NCBI GenBank assembly: GCA_963761425.1
Contig: CAVXGQ010000005.1
Coordinates: forward strand, 620,001-684,000
Origin: Bog-793 sp963761425
GTDB taxonomy: Bacteria; Actinomycetota; Acidimicrobiia; Acidimicrobiales; Bog-793
Direction of reading: 5' to 3'
DNA: 64,000 nt
Positions 17,134 to 26,899 of this stretch are shown here, piece after piece (position 1 is the stretch's first letter; every line of letters starts with the position of its first letter). The translations under genes were made by a program, and so were the position numbers. The notes below the pieces were generated by a model. It made no database searches and had not been told where the DNA came from. It worked only from the letters and a program-made list of their open reading frames with translations.

Positions 17134-18668
17134 TCACAACTCACGACGCAGTACGACGTTCAACGCCTGGCGGCCCATGGCGTTGAGGTCCGGCGGGAGG
17201 CCCCTCAAAAGTGCGAGCACGCCAACGTACAGGCCGGTTACACCAATGCCCAGGAGCAGCGTCAGCGGCGCTCCCCGCGAGGAAACCAGAGCCAAACGTG
17301 AAACACGGCGATTACGAGCCCGCCGGCGAGCGCCGGACGGATGAGCGATCGCAAGAACGCGACCCGCACGCCCACGCCGTGACGGAAGACGAGGTAGGTG
17401 CCCGTCAGCATGAACGCCTCCGAAACCACCGTGGCGCCTGCGGAACCTTTCACGCCCCAATGGGGGATCGCAAAGAGGTTGAGCACGACGTTGAGCACGA
17501 GTGAAGAGAGGCTGACGTAGAGCAACTTCTGATGACGGTTGCGCGAGAAACTCGCGTAGCCGAAGACGTTGTTCAAAGCCGAGAACACGATCGAAATCGC
17601 GAGAATCGACAACGGTGCCGCCGCCGAAGCGAACCTGCTGCCGGCAAGAAGGTGGATGACCGGTGTTCCAACACAGATGATGCCCGCGACCACGAGGCAA
17701 CTGATCGCCGCCATGTAGGAAACGGCCCACTGGACAACCGACTTCAGCTCATCGGCCCGACTGCGCGTCATGAGGGGCAAGACACTCGTCATGAAAGCAC
17801 TGGAAATGACGAGGAAGAAGTTAATGATCGCATAGGCGACGCCGTAGATGGCCACCTGAAACACACTGGTCATCAGACTGAGCAGGATTATGTCTGCCTT
17901 GAGGTAGGCGTAATTGACAATGCCGATCACGCCGATGCTGATCGACTGACGAATGATCCTGACCCAGTTGGCAGCGCTGAATCGCGGTCTGAAGGGCACC
18001 TGGCGTCTGACGATCAAGTACGCAACCGCGGCAACGATCACCGTGGAACCAAGAAACGCGCAGAAACATCCCCTCACGCCTGCGCCCAACGCGAGCGCAG
18101 TCCCGAGCCCGCTGACCCACAGCACCTGCTGCAGGAGATTGACCGCGGCCACCCAGTGGTTAGAGATGCTCGCTACGTAGTAGCCAAGCGAGACCGCACG
18201 GATGGCGTCGAACGGCACCGTTAAGGCGACAATGACGATGCCAAACCGCACTTCGCTCGGCGAACTCTTGTAGACGAGATCACCGACCACCCAGACGATA
18301 GGGATGAGCATCGCACTGAGGGACAACCGCAACCCCAGGTTGTAGCTAAGGATGCTCCCCGCATCATTCGGGTTTCGTGATATCTCTCGCCCAGCCAGGG
18401 CATTGATCCCGAGATCAGTGAGAAGCTCCCAGGTCGACACGAAAGTGCCTGCGGTGACGAACATGCCATAGCTGTCGGGCCCCAATCGGTGGGTCATCAG
18501 CCGGAGCGCGAGCGCCCCGAGGGCTGCAATAAGGATGTTCGCTATGAACAGGGACGAAGTACTGACGAAGATGCGACGGCGAGGCCGAACGATTCCTCCC
18601 GTACCGGGAAGATCGCCTGCGTCCGCATTCGTTGTTGGCACGGTATTTGGCATCGGAGACACGATCAT
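17134..18668 (-). CDS. Wzx-type polysaccharide flippase, frameshifted near its C-terminus
   Basis: MOP-superfamily exporter expected to flip lipid-linked oligosaccharide across the cytoplasmic membrane. About twelve hydrophobic segments follow a cytosolic N-terminus; typical pieces are RLGPDSYGMFVTAGTF, NYAYLKADIILLSLM and LNNVFGYASFSR. In the main frame the protein stops early at 17262 after FPRGERR. A shift by one base at about 17265-17300 opens a frame that supplies the missing last helix (LTLLLGIGVTGLYVGVLAL) and a normal tail ending at 17134. The start ATG 18668 (MIVSPMPN) is preferred; a longer upstream frame to 18800 looks non-native. The frameshift may be real decay or a sequencing error. 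Confidence 0.8.
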
Positions 18669-19030
18669 CGCTCGTCCGCGGTGCAACAAGAAAGTGCCGT
18701 CTTTGGCTCCGTCTCCGGAGGGACAGGTCTGACTGCTCGGTCGATGACTGATGCCTGTCCACGCGACTCTGACGACCGTGAACTTCACGAGCTGGGCCAC
18801 GTCATCCCTCCCGCGGTCGACGAGATCGCGGGTCGACTGTTTGGATTGGCTACGATCTCGTCGCCGGAGACGGACATGCCTGAATGAGCCGGGGCGAGTT
18901 GACGACGTCTTCCCGCGGATCAGCCTTGTCCCTCGCAGACCGGGTCGGGATCGCGAACCATCAGGGAGCGATGTGTCATGGAATCATGTCGGTGTCTCGG
19001 GGAGCGACGAGGCGCGGAAAGCGATGCCGA
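18669..19030. other. Divergent intergenic region between the flippase and a GT4 gene
   Basis: About 360 bases once the more credible starts of both flanking genes are used. Both genes have open frames extending into this region, but those extensions do not resemble their families. Promoters for both directions are expected here; no distinct site was identified. Confidence 0.35.
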
Positions 19031-20158
19031 ATGACGCGCGCCTCGGTCCCCAAGGTCCTCATGACGCCGAAGAATGAAGAGAACCCCTACCTACCGCTGC
19101 TCCGCCAGGCTCTAAGAGAAGTCGGGGTCGTCTCCGATTGGCTCGCGATGGAATGGACGCCAAGCCAGACGCTGAACACGCTCGTCTTCCCTGCTGAGCT
19201 GCTCCTCGGCAGGTTCCGGGGCTTCAACGTCCTTCACCTTCACTGGGTGTACAGGTTCGCCTGGAACTGGGCACGACACTTGCCCCTCGTGAGAAGACTG
19301 CCCCGCTGGTGGTTCGGCTCCGCCCTGTGGTTTGCCAGCGCGATTGGCTTCCGTGTTGTGTACACCTCACATGAGCCGCTGCCGCTCGCCCCAATTTTCG
19401 ATGACGATGTGGCCGGCCGGCGTCCTCTGCTCAACCGCTCACGGGCGGTGATCACGATAACCAACGACGCGAAACGCCGACTCTGTGAGATGTTCAGCCT
19501 CGATTCCGACCTCGTCGAGGTCATCCCCGAGGGAGCGCCGGTGGCCGGACCCGCCCCGAAATGCGAGGACGCCCGACAAAGACTGGACGTTTCCATAGCG
19601 ACGCCACTCATCGTGATGTTCGGGCATCTCGATCCCTACAAGGGCGTGGACCTGCTGCTCGAGGCTGCCATCGACCTGCCCTCGGCTATGGAACTCGCCA
19701 TTCGCCTGCTCGGCGATACCGCGGACCCGCAATACGCGAACAGGATCAGCGGCCTCGTTGAGCGCTTACAAGAGCAGGGCCGCGACGTCCGCTGGGAGCG
19801 CGGGGCGTTCTCCGACGACGATCTCGAGGCGTTGCTAGCTGCCGCCGACCTCGTCGCGATTCCATTTCGTTGGATCACGAACTCCACTTCGCTGCGCGTT
19901 GCGATGTCACGACGGGTTCCCGTACTCGTGCCCGGGCTCACTGAGCTCGGAGACATCCCGGCCGAAGCGGTGTTCCGTTACGACCACACGACCAAGACTG
20001 GACTGCGTGACGCTGTTGCTGCAGCACTGTGCGCCCCGCCGGAAGAGGTGGCCGCTCGGGTGGCCGCGGCGTACGCGTGGACAACCGCGTGGACATGGCA
20101 GGATGTCGCCAGCGCGACGAAGGCGATCTACGAGCGAGTGCTCCAAGTCACGCCGTAG
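19031..20158 (+). CDS. Glycosyltransferase, GT4-like
   Basis: GT-B fold transferase. The N-terminal half has NPYLPLLRQALREVG, VLHLHWVYRFAWNW and RVVYTSHEPLPL; the middle has VIPEGAPV; the donor half begins LIVMFGHLDPYKGVDLLLEAA. The usual EX7E signature is not recognisable: its place holds IPFRWITNSTSLRVAMSRRVPV, so the donor site may be atypical. The start is set at ATG 19031 because the preceding 49 in-frame residues look non-coding; MTPKNEENPY ten residues later is another option. Specificity unknown. Confidence 0.75.
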   Translation: MTRASVPKVLMTPKNEENPYLPLLRQALREVGVVSDWLAMEWTPSQTLNTLVFPAELLLGRFRGFNVLHLHWVYRFAWNWARHLPLVRRLPRWWFGSALWFASAIGFRVVYTSHEPLPLAPIFDDDVAGRRPLLNRSRAVITITNDAKRRLCEMFSLDSDLVEVIPEGAPVAGPAPKCEDARQRLDVSIATPLIVMFGHLDPYKGVDLLLEAAIDLPSAMELAIRLLGDTADPQYANRISGLVERLQEQGRDVRWERGAFSDDDLEALLAAADLVAIPFRWITNSTSLRVAMSRRVPVLVPGLTELGDIPAEAVFRYDHTTKTGLRDAVAAALCAPPEEVAARVAAAYAWTTAWTWQDVASATKAIYERVLQVTP

Positions 20159-20365
20159 ACCAAATACGGTAGAGGTTGTGTTACACATCCAGTGGTTGGC
20201 GCAATGACCCTTTCTCACGCCAGAGCGATGACGCCTGTCCACACCGACAAGGTGGTCGTTGGCGACCTTGAATTCGGATCGCTGCGGTTGAGGGTCCTTG
20301 GACTGGAACGATGACGGATCCTGAAGTGGCGATTGTTCAGGCGCGGACCGGATTGGCGGCAGTCA

Positions 20366-21802
20366 ATGTCTGATGTGCCTCAAGTCAGCGTCGTCATCGT
20401 CTCTAAAGATGAGCCACAGCTGGCGGAAACGTTGACGGCGCTACGAGCGCACATCGAACAGAACGACGGCGAATGTATCGTCATCGACGCGTCGCGCAGA
20501 CGCCTCGAAGCCATTCGCCTCTCGTATCCGTGGGTTCGTTGGGTTGACTACATGGGACCGCTCGGGGTCGGCGTGACAATCGCCCATCAGCGCAATGTGG
20601 GCGTGAAGATCGCGCGGGCTGAGATCATCGCCTTTTGCGACTCGGGAGGTGTTCCCGCGGAAGGTTGGCTTTCCGAGTTAGTCCGACCCTTGCGAGCGGG
20701 AAGGGCGGACGTGACTTGCGGGCCTATCTACAGCCTCGACTCGCCCTTCATGCGCACCATCAACGAGTTACCAGATGGAGCGCCAATTCGCGTCACCGTC
20801 ACGGCCAATATGGCCTTGCTCCGTTCGGCTTTTGATACTGCCGGAAACTTTGACGAGCGTTTTCGCTACGGCGAGGATACAGAGTTCGGCTGGCGATTGC
20901 GCGACGCGAAGCTTCGCGTCATTTGCGCGGCGAAGGCCAAGATGTCGATGCATTGGGGTGACACCGCCCGAGACGTGCTGCGCGGCCGACACTACGGTCA
21001 GGGAACCGCGATGCTCTTTATCACTCACCCGAATCGTATCCCCGAGCAGTTCGCCATGTGGCCGGATCTCATCGCGTACCCCGCGTGGCTTATCGGCTTG
21101 CCGATCTCCCTGGCGCTCGGCCCAGTCTCCTGGTGGATTCCCATCGCCTGGAGCGGTCTGCTCATCCTGCCGGCCTTTCGTGCGATCCAGAGCGGCACGC
21201 CCGGAACCTTCCTGCGTGTGAAATGGGTCCGCTCGCTCAGCTTCTTTCTTGGATTGATCAGCGCAGCAATGGACTACAGGGTCCGAATCCTCCTCCTTAC
21301 CTCACATCGGGACGCAGACGACGCCCCCTCGCCCGAACAGCTCGCGGAGATCGGAGTCCCAACAGAGGGCTTTGACGCGACAGGACCACTTCTGTCGCTG
21401 CGACTTGTGTGGCGGCGGCTTAGTGGTGCTCGCATCGTCGATCTCCGCAATATGGTTGCCCTCGGTGGCGCTCCAACGGACCGGCGTCTCGTCAGGAGCT
21501 TGCGCCTCGCCCGTCGGGCCGGAATGCGGGTGGTCGCGTGGGACCGGGACGAAATCCGGATGGTGCCGCGCTTCATCGATGCTCTGGTGGTTGCCTCAGC
21601 AGAGCGGCGTGATGAGCTGGCCGCGGCCGGCAACGCGGACGGGCCGATGATCGTCGTGATCCCGCGCGGTCTAGAGACTGGAGCGAGAGACATCGCCGAG
21701 ACCCTCGTAACGACCGACGGGGAGGTCGCCGCGCGTGTCCGACGCCTCTATGAGTCCCTCTTGCACATCGAGGCCCAGGCCGAGGGGGAACTGGGCAAAT
21801 GA
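20366..21802 (+). CDS. GT2 glycosyltransferase fused to a second, GT-B-like domain
   Basis: The N-terminal 220 residues are a GT2 domain: VSVVIVSKDEPQLAETL, CIVIDASRR, IIAFCDSGGVPAEGWL in the DxD position, and FRYGEDTEFGWRLRDA. A hydrophobic region (about 235-285, LIGLPISLALGPVSWWIPIAW) follows. The last 160 residues look like the N-terminal half of a GT4 enzyme: ILLLTSHRDADDAP, ARIVDLRNMVAL, FIDALVVASAERRDELAAAG and MIVVIPRG. No donor-binding half follows. ATG 20366 is preferred over an upstream start at 20333. CDS in place of a strict DxD may affect metal binding. Confidence 0.75.
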   Translation: MSDVPQVSVVIVSKDEPQLAETLTALRAHIEQNDGECIVIDASRRRLEAIRLSYPWVRWVDYMGPLGVGVTIAHQRNVGVKIARAEIIAFCDSGGVPAEGWLSELVRPLRAGRADVTCGPIYSLDSPFMRTINELPDGAPIRVTVTANMALLRSAFDTAGNFDERFRYGEDTEFGWRLRDAKLRVICAAKAKMSMHWGDTARDVLRGRHYGQGTAMLFITHPNRIPEQFAMWPDLIAYPAWLIGLPISLALGPVSWWIPIAWSGLLILPAFRAIQSGTPGTFLRVKWVRSLSFFLGLISAAMDYRVRILLLTSHRDADDAPSPEQLAEIGVPTEGFDATGPLLSLRLVWRRLSGARIVDLRNMVALGGAPTDRRLVRSLRLARRAGMRVVAWDRDEIRMVPRFIDALVVASAERRDELAAAGNADGPMIVVIPRGLETGARDIAETLVTTDGEVAARVRRLYESLLHIEAQAEGELGK

Positions 21803-22395
21803 CCTGCCTTGACACGTCAGGCGGACTGCGAGTGTTTTGGCGAAATTCGGCAATGCCGTTGTTGGGGATCCGTCGCCGCAAGTCGTAATACCGTGGGGCA
21901 TGCAAGAAATCGGGCTACAACGAGTCAAAGCGGCCCTCCGCACCAAGTGCGGGTTTCCTGGGATCATCAAGATCCAGAGGTGGAGCTACATGCTCCGCAG
22001 CAGGGTGAGTTTGGCGTACGCACCTTCACCGCGAGGGTCACATCTACCGACTGCTATGTGAGGAGGCCCAATCTTCGTTTGGCTACAAGATCCTGGCGCG
22101 ATTTTCCCTCGGACTGACCCCTCCACGATGAGTCATTCTCGTAATGGTGCTTACTGGGCAGATCGACCCCGCCCGAGGGTGATGCGATAAAGGAGCGCGG
22201 CCTCCGCTCCCCGTGAGGGTTCCGGAGTCGTTGGCGAAGGCAGGAAACCTCCGACGTGTCGTCAATCGGGTGTATCTACTGGAGTAGATCGTCGAGGCTC
22301 ATCGTTACGTTGACGGTGGCCACAAGAAAAGCAACGCCGTCATCACCGTGGAGTAGCGAGAAGAATCAGTCCAAGAATCATGACGACAATCACGA
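21803..22395. other. Intergenic region between convergent glycosyltransferase genes
   Basis: About 590 bases between two genes that point at each other. None of the short frames resembles a protein family or has a good start signal. Its length for a convergent junction suggests a lost gene, but no trace could be named. No strong terminator hairpin was identified. Confidence 0.4.
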
Positions 22396-23511
22396 TCATG
22401 GCGTGATCCCCCTGAAACTGTTCCACGCGTTGCGAGAGACCAAGGCCCCATGATTGGGCCAACGAAACAACCAACGTGAGGCACGGGAAGCCTTCTCAGC
22501 GCTGCTGCTCTTCAGTTCGTGCCATCGTCGAGACAAACGGATATGTCCGACAAGCCGACCTGCGAAGTAAGAAGACAATAGGGCAGAGTCAGCTGCCACC
22601 GCACCCAGGTGACGAAGGAGGGCTCCGCGGGATTGAAATCTCATCGCGACGTGCGCGATGGCAATCAGCTCGAGACACGCGATTGGAGCTAGCAAGCGCC
22701 CGGCTTGTCGCCGACTCGTGAAACATGATATGGCACAACTCAGGAGCATCACCCCAAAAGCGACGTCCGGTCCGCGCACCTTCCTGTAGCGTTCAAGCTC
22801 TCGCGAGGCGCCAAGGCCACTTTCAAATAGCCAGCGGAGCTCTCGCGAGAACGTCTTGTTCTCGCGATGTTCGACACGCAGGCCCGGAATAACCCCGCGA
22901 ACTACCCCGGCTGCGTCCATCTGGTGGTCGAGGGCGACATCCTCCCCCTCGTGCAGATCTTCCTCATACGCGACCCGGCTGAAAACGACCCGGCGAAACA
23001 ACGCGTTGTTCCCCGTGGTCGGCGTGGTACTGGGAACGACTTTCGGCTCGAGGCCAAATCGCCGCGCGAGATAGCTGACGTCCCCGCCGGGAACCGCTGT
23101 TCCACTGACCACCTCGCTTTCCGCAATACCGGCGAGACACCGCCGGAGCCAGTCCGGAGGCAGCACGATGTCCGCGTCAACCATCGCGATGAACTCCCCG
23201 CGCGCCGCTCGCACGCCGGCCGCTCGAGCCGCCCCTCGGCCGAGGTTGGCGGGCTGGCGAACAACCCGTAGCTTGGGAATCTCCTCCCCGAGCTGCGCCA
23301 GCACAGTCGGGGTCGCGTCGTTGGAGCAGTCGTCGACCACAACGATCTCATAGTTGAAGAGCCCCTCCTGAGCCGCGATCGATCTCAGGCACTGCTCAAT
23401 CCCGGCCGCTTCGTTGTAAGCGATGACGACGAACGTCACCTCCCCCGGTGAAGCCTCCGCCGGGTCGGAATTCGTCACGAGGTTCCTCTTTCCCCGCACC
23501 GGCTGCTTCAT
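22396..23511 (-). CDS. Glycosyltransferase family 2
   Basis: GT-A fold enzyme with the canonical series VTFVVIAYNEAAGIEQCL, EIVVVDDCSNDATPTVL, GEFIAMVDADIVLPPDWL (DxD = DAD) and LHEGEDVALDHQM. Hydrophobic stretches in the C-terminal third (VAFGVMLLSCAISCF, LLAPIACLELIAIAHV) suggest membrane association. Last gene of a three-gene minus-strand run: it starts 36 bases after the GT4 gene ends. Donor and acceptor cannot be told; the C-terminal layout resembles transferases that extend lipid-linked chains. Confidence 0.88.
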   Translation of the reverse strand: MKQPVRGKRNLVTNSDPAEASPGEVTFVVIAYNEAAGIEQCLRSIAAQEGLFNYEIVVVDDCSNDATPTVLAQLGEEIPKLRVVRQPANLGRGAARAAGVRAARGEFIAMVDADIVLPPDWLRRCLAGIAESEVVSGTAVPGGDVSYLARRFGLEPKVVPSTTPTTGNNALFRRVVFSRVAYEEDLHEGEDVALDHQMDAAGVVRGVIPGLRVEHRENKTFSRELRWLFESGLGASRELERYRKVRGPDVAFGVMLLSCAISCFTSRRQAGRLLAPIACLELIAIAHVAMRFQSRGALLRHLGAVAADSALLSSYFAGRLVGHIRLSRRWHELKSSSAEKASRASRWLFRWPNHGALVSRNAWNSFRGITP

Positions 23512-23547
23512 CAGGACTGACCACCCCGGCTCAGTTCGACGAACACG

Positions 23548-24750
23548 TTATGCCCCCCTGGTTTCAGGCTGTGGCGGGGGATCGGGACGGGAGCTGAGGG
23601 AAGCCGCAAGCGCCTCGAAGTACTCCTCGGACACCGTCGCCCAGTCGAACTCTCTCAACCACGTCTCTGCTGGTCCTCGCGATCGGGATCCGTCTGACAG
23701 CGCCTGGCGAATTGCAGCGGTGATGGATTCCACCGTCGGCTCAGCCAGATATCCTCGATCAGAGCGAGCCACGAGTTGGCGACCGCAGTTGTCAGGATAA
23801 GAAGTGGTGACGACCGCTGTTCCACAGGCAAGTGCCTCGAGCAGGGCGATCCCGAATCCTTCTCTGACCGAAGGGTAAACGAACACTTCTGCGGCTTTCA
23901 TCAATGCGTAGATCTCGCGTGGGTCTGTAACGTCCGAGCGGAACCGTACGAGCGCGCCGATCCCGGCCGCCTGAGCTTGTCTTTCGAGGTTGTCACGTTC
24001 GGGACCTGCTCCCACGACGAGCAGACGGAGCGGTCGACCACCTTGGAGCCTCGCGAGGGAAGCAATGAGGAGGTGCACGCCCTTGTGTTCGAGGAGCCTG
24101 CCGACGAAGAGCAGCTCCGCCGCTTCGTCCGGATCCGTCGGGGCGGTGTCAGCGATGACCCCAAGATTGATCGCGGGTTGAATCACCCGGATAGGCACAC
24201 GGTCGCCCAGCAGAGAGCGCAATCGATCGGCGGTGCCTTCGGAGATCGCGAGAATCTCATCGGGTAAGCGCATCGCTCTGCGCTCGACCCACCAGGCGAC
24301 GGCCCCGGCAAGGCGCCCGAGGTAATCCACCCAGTACTCCCGACCCCAGACCTCGTACCACGTGGCCACGAGGGGTCGTCGCTTCAGCTTGGTCACCAGC
24401 CGCAGGGTGAACAGCTGCAGATGCGGCACGTGGTCGGTCTCCACGACATCGAAACGCCTGGTGACCAGCCGCAGACAGGCGAGGGAGAAGACAATGGCTT
24501 CCACGAGCGAACGACGGCCAGCCCGGTACAGCGGGAACAGCGGACAGATGGCGCGGTACTCCACGCCTTCCTCCCGACGCGTATGCGATCGCTCCGGCCA
24601 CCAGTGCATCGTGTACAGCGTGAAGTCAGCGACCTCGTGTAGTCGCGTCACCAACTCGTGGTAACGGGTCTCCTTGCCTCCGCGGTGGAAAGGGTAGAAC
24701 GAGTCGCTCACGATCGCGACCGACAAGGGTGTCTTTGAGTTGGCTATCAC
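23548..24750 (-). CDS. Glycosyltransferase family 4
   Basis: GT-B transferase with SVAIVSDSFYPFHRGGKETR at the N-terminus (glycine-rich acceptor loop GGKE), DVVETDHVPHLQLF in the first half, ELLFVGRLLEHKGVHLLIASL at the start of the donor half, and the EX7E motif SVREGFGIALLEALACGTAV. Full length at 400 residues. It begins 19 bases after the upstream GT2 gene and is probably in one operon with both neighbours. Confidence 0.9.
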   Translation of the reverse strand: MIANSKTPLSVAIVSDSFYPFHRGGKETRYHELVTRLHEVADFTLYTMHWWPERSHTRREEGVEYRAICPLFPLYRAGRRSLVEAIVFSLACLRLVTRRFDVVETDHVPHLQLFTLRLVTKLKRRPLVATWYEVWGREYWVDYLGRLAGAVAWWVERRAMRLPDEILAISEGTADRLRSLLGDRVPIRVIQPAINLGVIADTAPTDPDEAAELLFVGRLLEHKGVHLLIASLARLQGGRPLRLLVVGAGPERDNLERQAQAAGIGALVRFRSDVTDPREIYALMKAAEVFVYPSVREGFGIALLEALACGTAVVTTSYPDNCGRQLVARSDRGYLAEPTVESITAAIRQALSDGSRSRGPAETWLREFDWATVSEEYFEALAASLSSRPDPPPQPETRGA

Positions 24751-24769
24751 TGGATGGGAGCACCGCCCA

Positions 24770-25631
24770 TCAGGGCGAAGCGCGCCTCCGCTCTGGGGAC
24801 CAAGAAGCTGGTACGACCGGAGGCGCCAGTGAACGGTCCCTCGCCCCGTAACGCGTGCGCCCGCGCAACCGAACTTTCACCAGTACGACGACGCAGCGAA
24901 TCGCGTCGGACAACCGGATCTTCTTGCCCTCCTCACGGCTGCGGCCAACGTAGGAAGCCGCAATCTCATAAGGCCGGTAACCCAGCCGGAGCATCTCCGC
25001 ACTGATCTCGGTATCGAGTCCAAATCCGTGCTCCCGCAGCTCCATCCTGCGCAGTAATGGAACTGGAAGGAGTTTCAAACACGTATGAAGATCAGAAATC
25101 GCCGAGCCGTACAATACGTTTGCGAATTCCGTCATCACTCGATTGCCAACGGCGTAGACGAGAGAAGGGAAATTCGTTCGCCGCGCCGCGCACGCGAACG
25201 CCATAGACCACCTCGGCACGTCCGGTCGCAATCGGCACAACTAGAGCGGGTATGTCCGTAGGGTCGTATTCGGAGTCTGCATCGAATACGAGCAGGTGAG
25301 TCCCTGTGGCCCGCTCAATCCCGGTTAGGATAGCGGCGCCCTTGCCAAGGTTCTTTTCATGACGAATCCGCACATGCGGAAGATCGCAAATAACCTCCGG
25401 TGTTTGGTCCGTCGAGCCGTCATCAACGACGATGATCTCTACGTCGCCCGGAACGGGTTGAAACCTTAGGGAATTGAGTACAGCACGAATCGTAAGTTCT
25501 TCATTGAACACGGGAACGACAATTGTCAATTTAAAGCGAACCGCGACTTTCTCCCCATCATTCATTTCCGTCAGACTCGATACGCTGGGCGCGTTTATGT
25601 CCGTGTTGACAACTCGTCCCTTAAGAGCCAT
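24770..25631 (-). CDS. GT2, dolichyl-phosphate-mannose/glucose synthase type, frameshifted
   Basis: Enzyme type that loads a sugar from a nucleotide onto polyprenyl phosphate. The first frame gives LTIVVPVFNEELTIRAVLNS, DVEIIVVDDGSTDQTPEV, KNLGKGAAILTGI, LLVFDADSEYDPTDIP (DxD) and VVYGVRVRG. At NEFP (about 25165-25175) the reading frame breaks; the other frame continues SLVYAVGNRVMTEFANVLYG, DLHTCLKLLPVPLL, GFGLDTEISAEMLRLGYR and EEGKKIRLSDAIRC, exactly the rest of this family. One missing base within the TTTCCC-type run explains it. ATG 25631 is chosen as start; the longer frame upstream looks non-native. First gene of the minus-strand trio. Confidence 0.75.
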
Positions 25632-25642
25632 GAGGTAACTAT

Positions 25643-26224
25643 ATGCGCGTCCAAGCGGCTGAACGCACGCCGACCCGGCGCCATCGGGGGCCAGGCAAGC
25701 AGCGTCACCGGACGACCCGGACCACCGGTGGCGCCCCGTCATTGGACGCATGGCCAGGCACATTCGAGGAGATTGTGGTCGCCATGCAGCTCATGGTGCG
25801 TGCAGGAACAGGACTGTTCGACGTCGTGACGGCCTACGACGAGACCTACGCCCGCTACTCTCCGGGAATCCAGCTCGTCATCGGAGCCATCGATCGCTTC
25901 CACGAGGCGACTGACGCCCAATAGCTCGACTCCTGCTGCAACGAACCCAATCCGACCATGCCGCGCCGGTTCCCTGACTGCCGCATGGTCTCAACGGTGC
26001 TCGTCGCCATCGGTGGACGCGTCAACCGTTTCGTTCTCCGTCTCGACACCCCGACATCCCGCATGCTCGGCCTTGATTCGTCGCTCAGGCGTCGACATCC
26101 CCGACTGATGGCTGCATTCGACTGGACCGCGTCGAAACTGAGGCTCGTACCCGCCTGGGCTTTCCCCTGCCAGACGCGCTCCTGGTACCTCCATCCTTTC
26201 GGTCTGCTCGGCGCGAGCCGATAA
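25643..26224 (+). pseudogene. Remnant of a GNAT (BioF2-like, Acetyltransf_6) acetyltransferase
   Basis: A single frame interrupted by TAG at 25922-25924 reads TAYDETYARYSPGIQLVIGA...FHEATDAQ, stop, LDSCCNEPNPTMPRRFPDCR. The pattern Y.E.YA.YSPG..L followed by a D-S-C...N segment and FPD.R is that of BioF2-like acetyltransferases often found with polysaccharide genes. The N-terminal two thirds of such a protein are missing. Truncated and with a nonsense codon, it is most likely a dead gene at the edge of the polysaccharide region. Family assignment is by motif memory only. Confidence 0.45.
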
Positions 26225-26248
26225 GTTTGCTCGGGACACTGAGCCGCA

Positions 26249-26899
26249 TCACCGACTCCAGCACCCTCGCAGCTCTGCAGCAGCGGTGCTGGGGTCACGA
26301 GCCCCGCAAATCGCTGCGACGACGGCGATCCCGGCGGCTCCGGCGGTGCGCAATTCCACGACGTGTTCGGCGTCAATTCCGCCAATCGCGACGCAGGGGA
26401 GAGGTGAGAGCGTACACACCGCGCGCAACGCGTCGAGACCCATAACCGACGCGGCGTCGAGCTTCGTCCCGGTAGCGTAGACCGGACCGACTCCGAGGTA
26501 GTCGATCGTCCCCGAAGGGAGAGCCGCAGCGGCTTCCGCTTCCGCGAGGTTCGTCACCGACCAGCCGATGACGAACTCTGGTCCGGCGATCTCACGGGCC
26601 GCCTCGGCGGGAAGGTCGGACTGACCGAGGTGCACTCCGTCGGCGCCTGCCGCCAGCGCCACGTCAAGCCGGTCGTTCACGATGAAGCAGACGGCGGTGC
26701 CCTCGAGCAGTTCGCGAAGCTCCCTCGCCGCGTGGTACAGCTCCCGCGTGGTCGCCCGATGATCGCGCAGCTGGACCGCGGTGACGCCACCTTCGACAGC
26801 AAACCTCACGGTCTCGGTCACACCCCGCTCGCCGCAACTGTCAACGTCCGCTACGAGATAAAGGGTCGTGTCCAGCTCGCGGCGGTTCACTTCGTCCAC
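26249..26899 (-). CDS. thiE: Thiamine-phosphate synthase
   Basis: Joins hydroxymethylpyrimidine pyrophosphate and hydroxyethylthiazole phosphate to thiamine monophosphate. A TIM barrel with the family motifs in order: AVQLRDH (about 42-48), IVNDRLDVALAAGADGVHLG, VIGWSVTN, YLGVGPVYATGTK and VAIGGIDAEHV. Length 216 is typical. It overlaps the end of thiM by 13 bases and lies downstream of it, so both are in one transcript under the TPP riboswitch. Confidence 0.95.
   Translation of the reverse strand: MDEVNRRELDTTLYLVADVDSCGERGVTETVRFAVEGGVTAVQLRDHRATTRELYHAARELRELLEGTAVCFIVNDRLDVALAAGADGVHLGQSDLPAEAAREIAGPEFVIGWSVTNLAEAEAAAALPSGTIDYLGVGPVYATGTKLDAASVMGLDALRAVCTLSPLPCVAIGGIDAEHVVELRTAGAAGIAVVAAICGARDPSTAAAELRGCWSR

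Noticed and set aside
17310..17730. Upstream part of the overlapping minus-strand frame that ends at 17134
   Set aside because: Only its last 45 or so codons look real (flippase C-terminus); the rest is an out-of-frame reading of the flippase gene.
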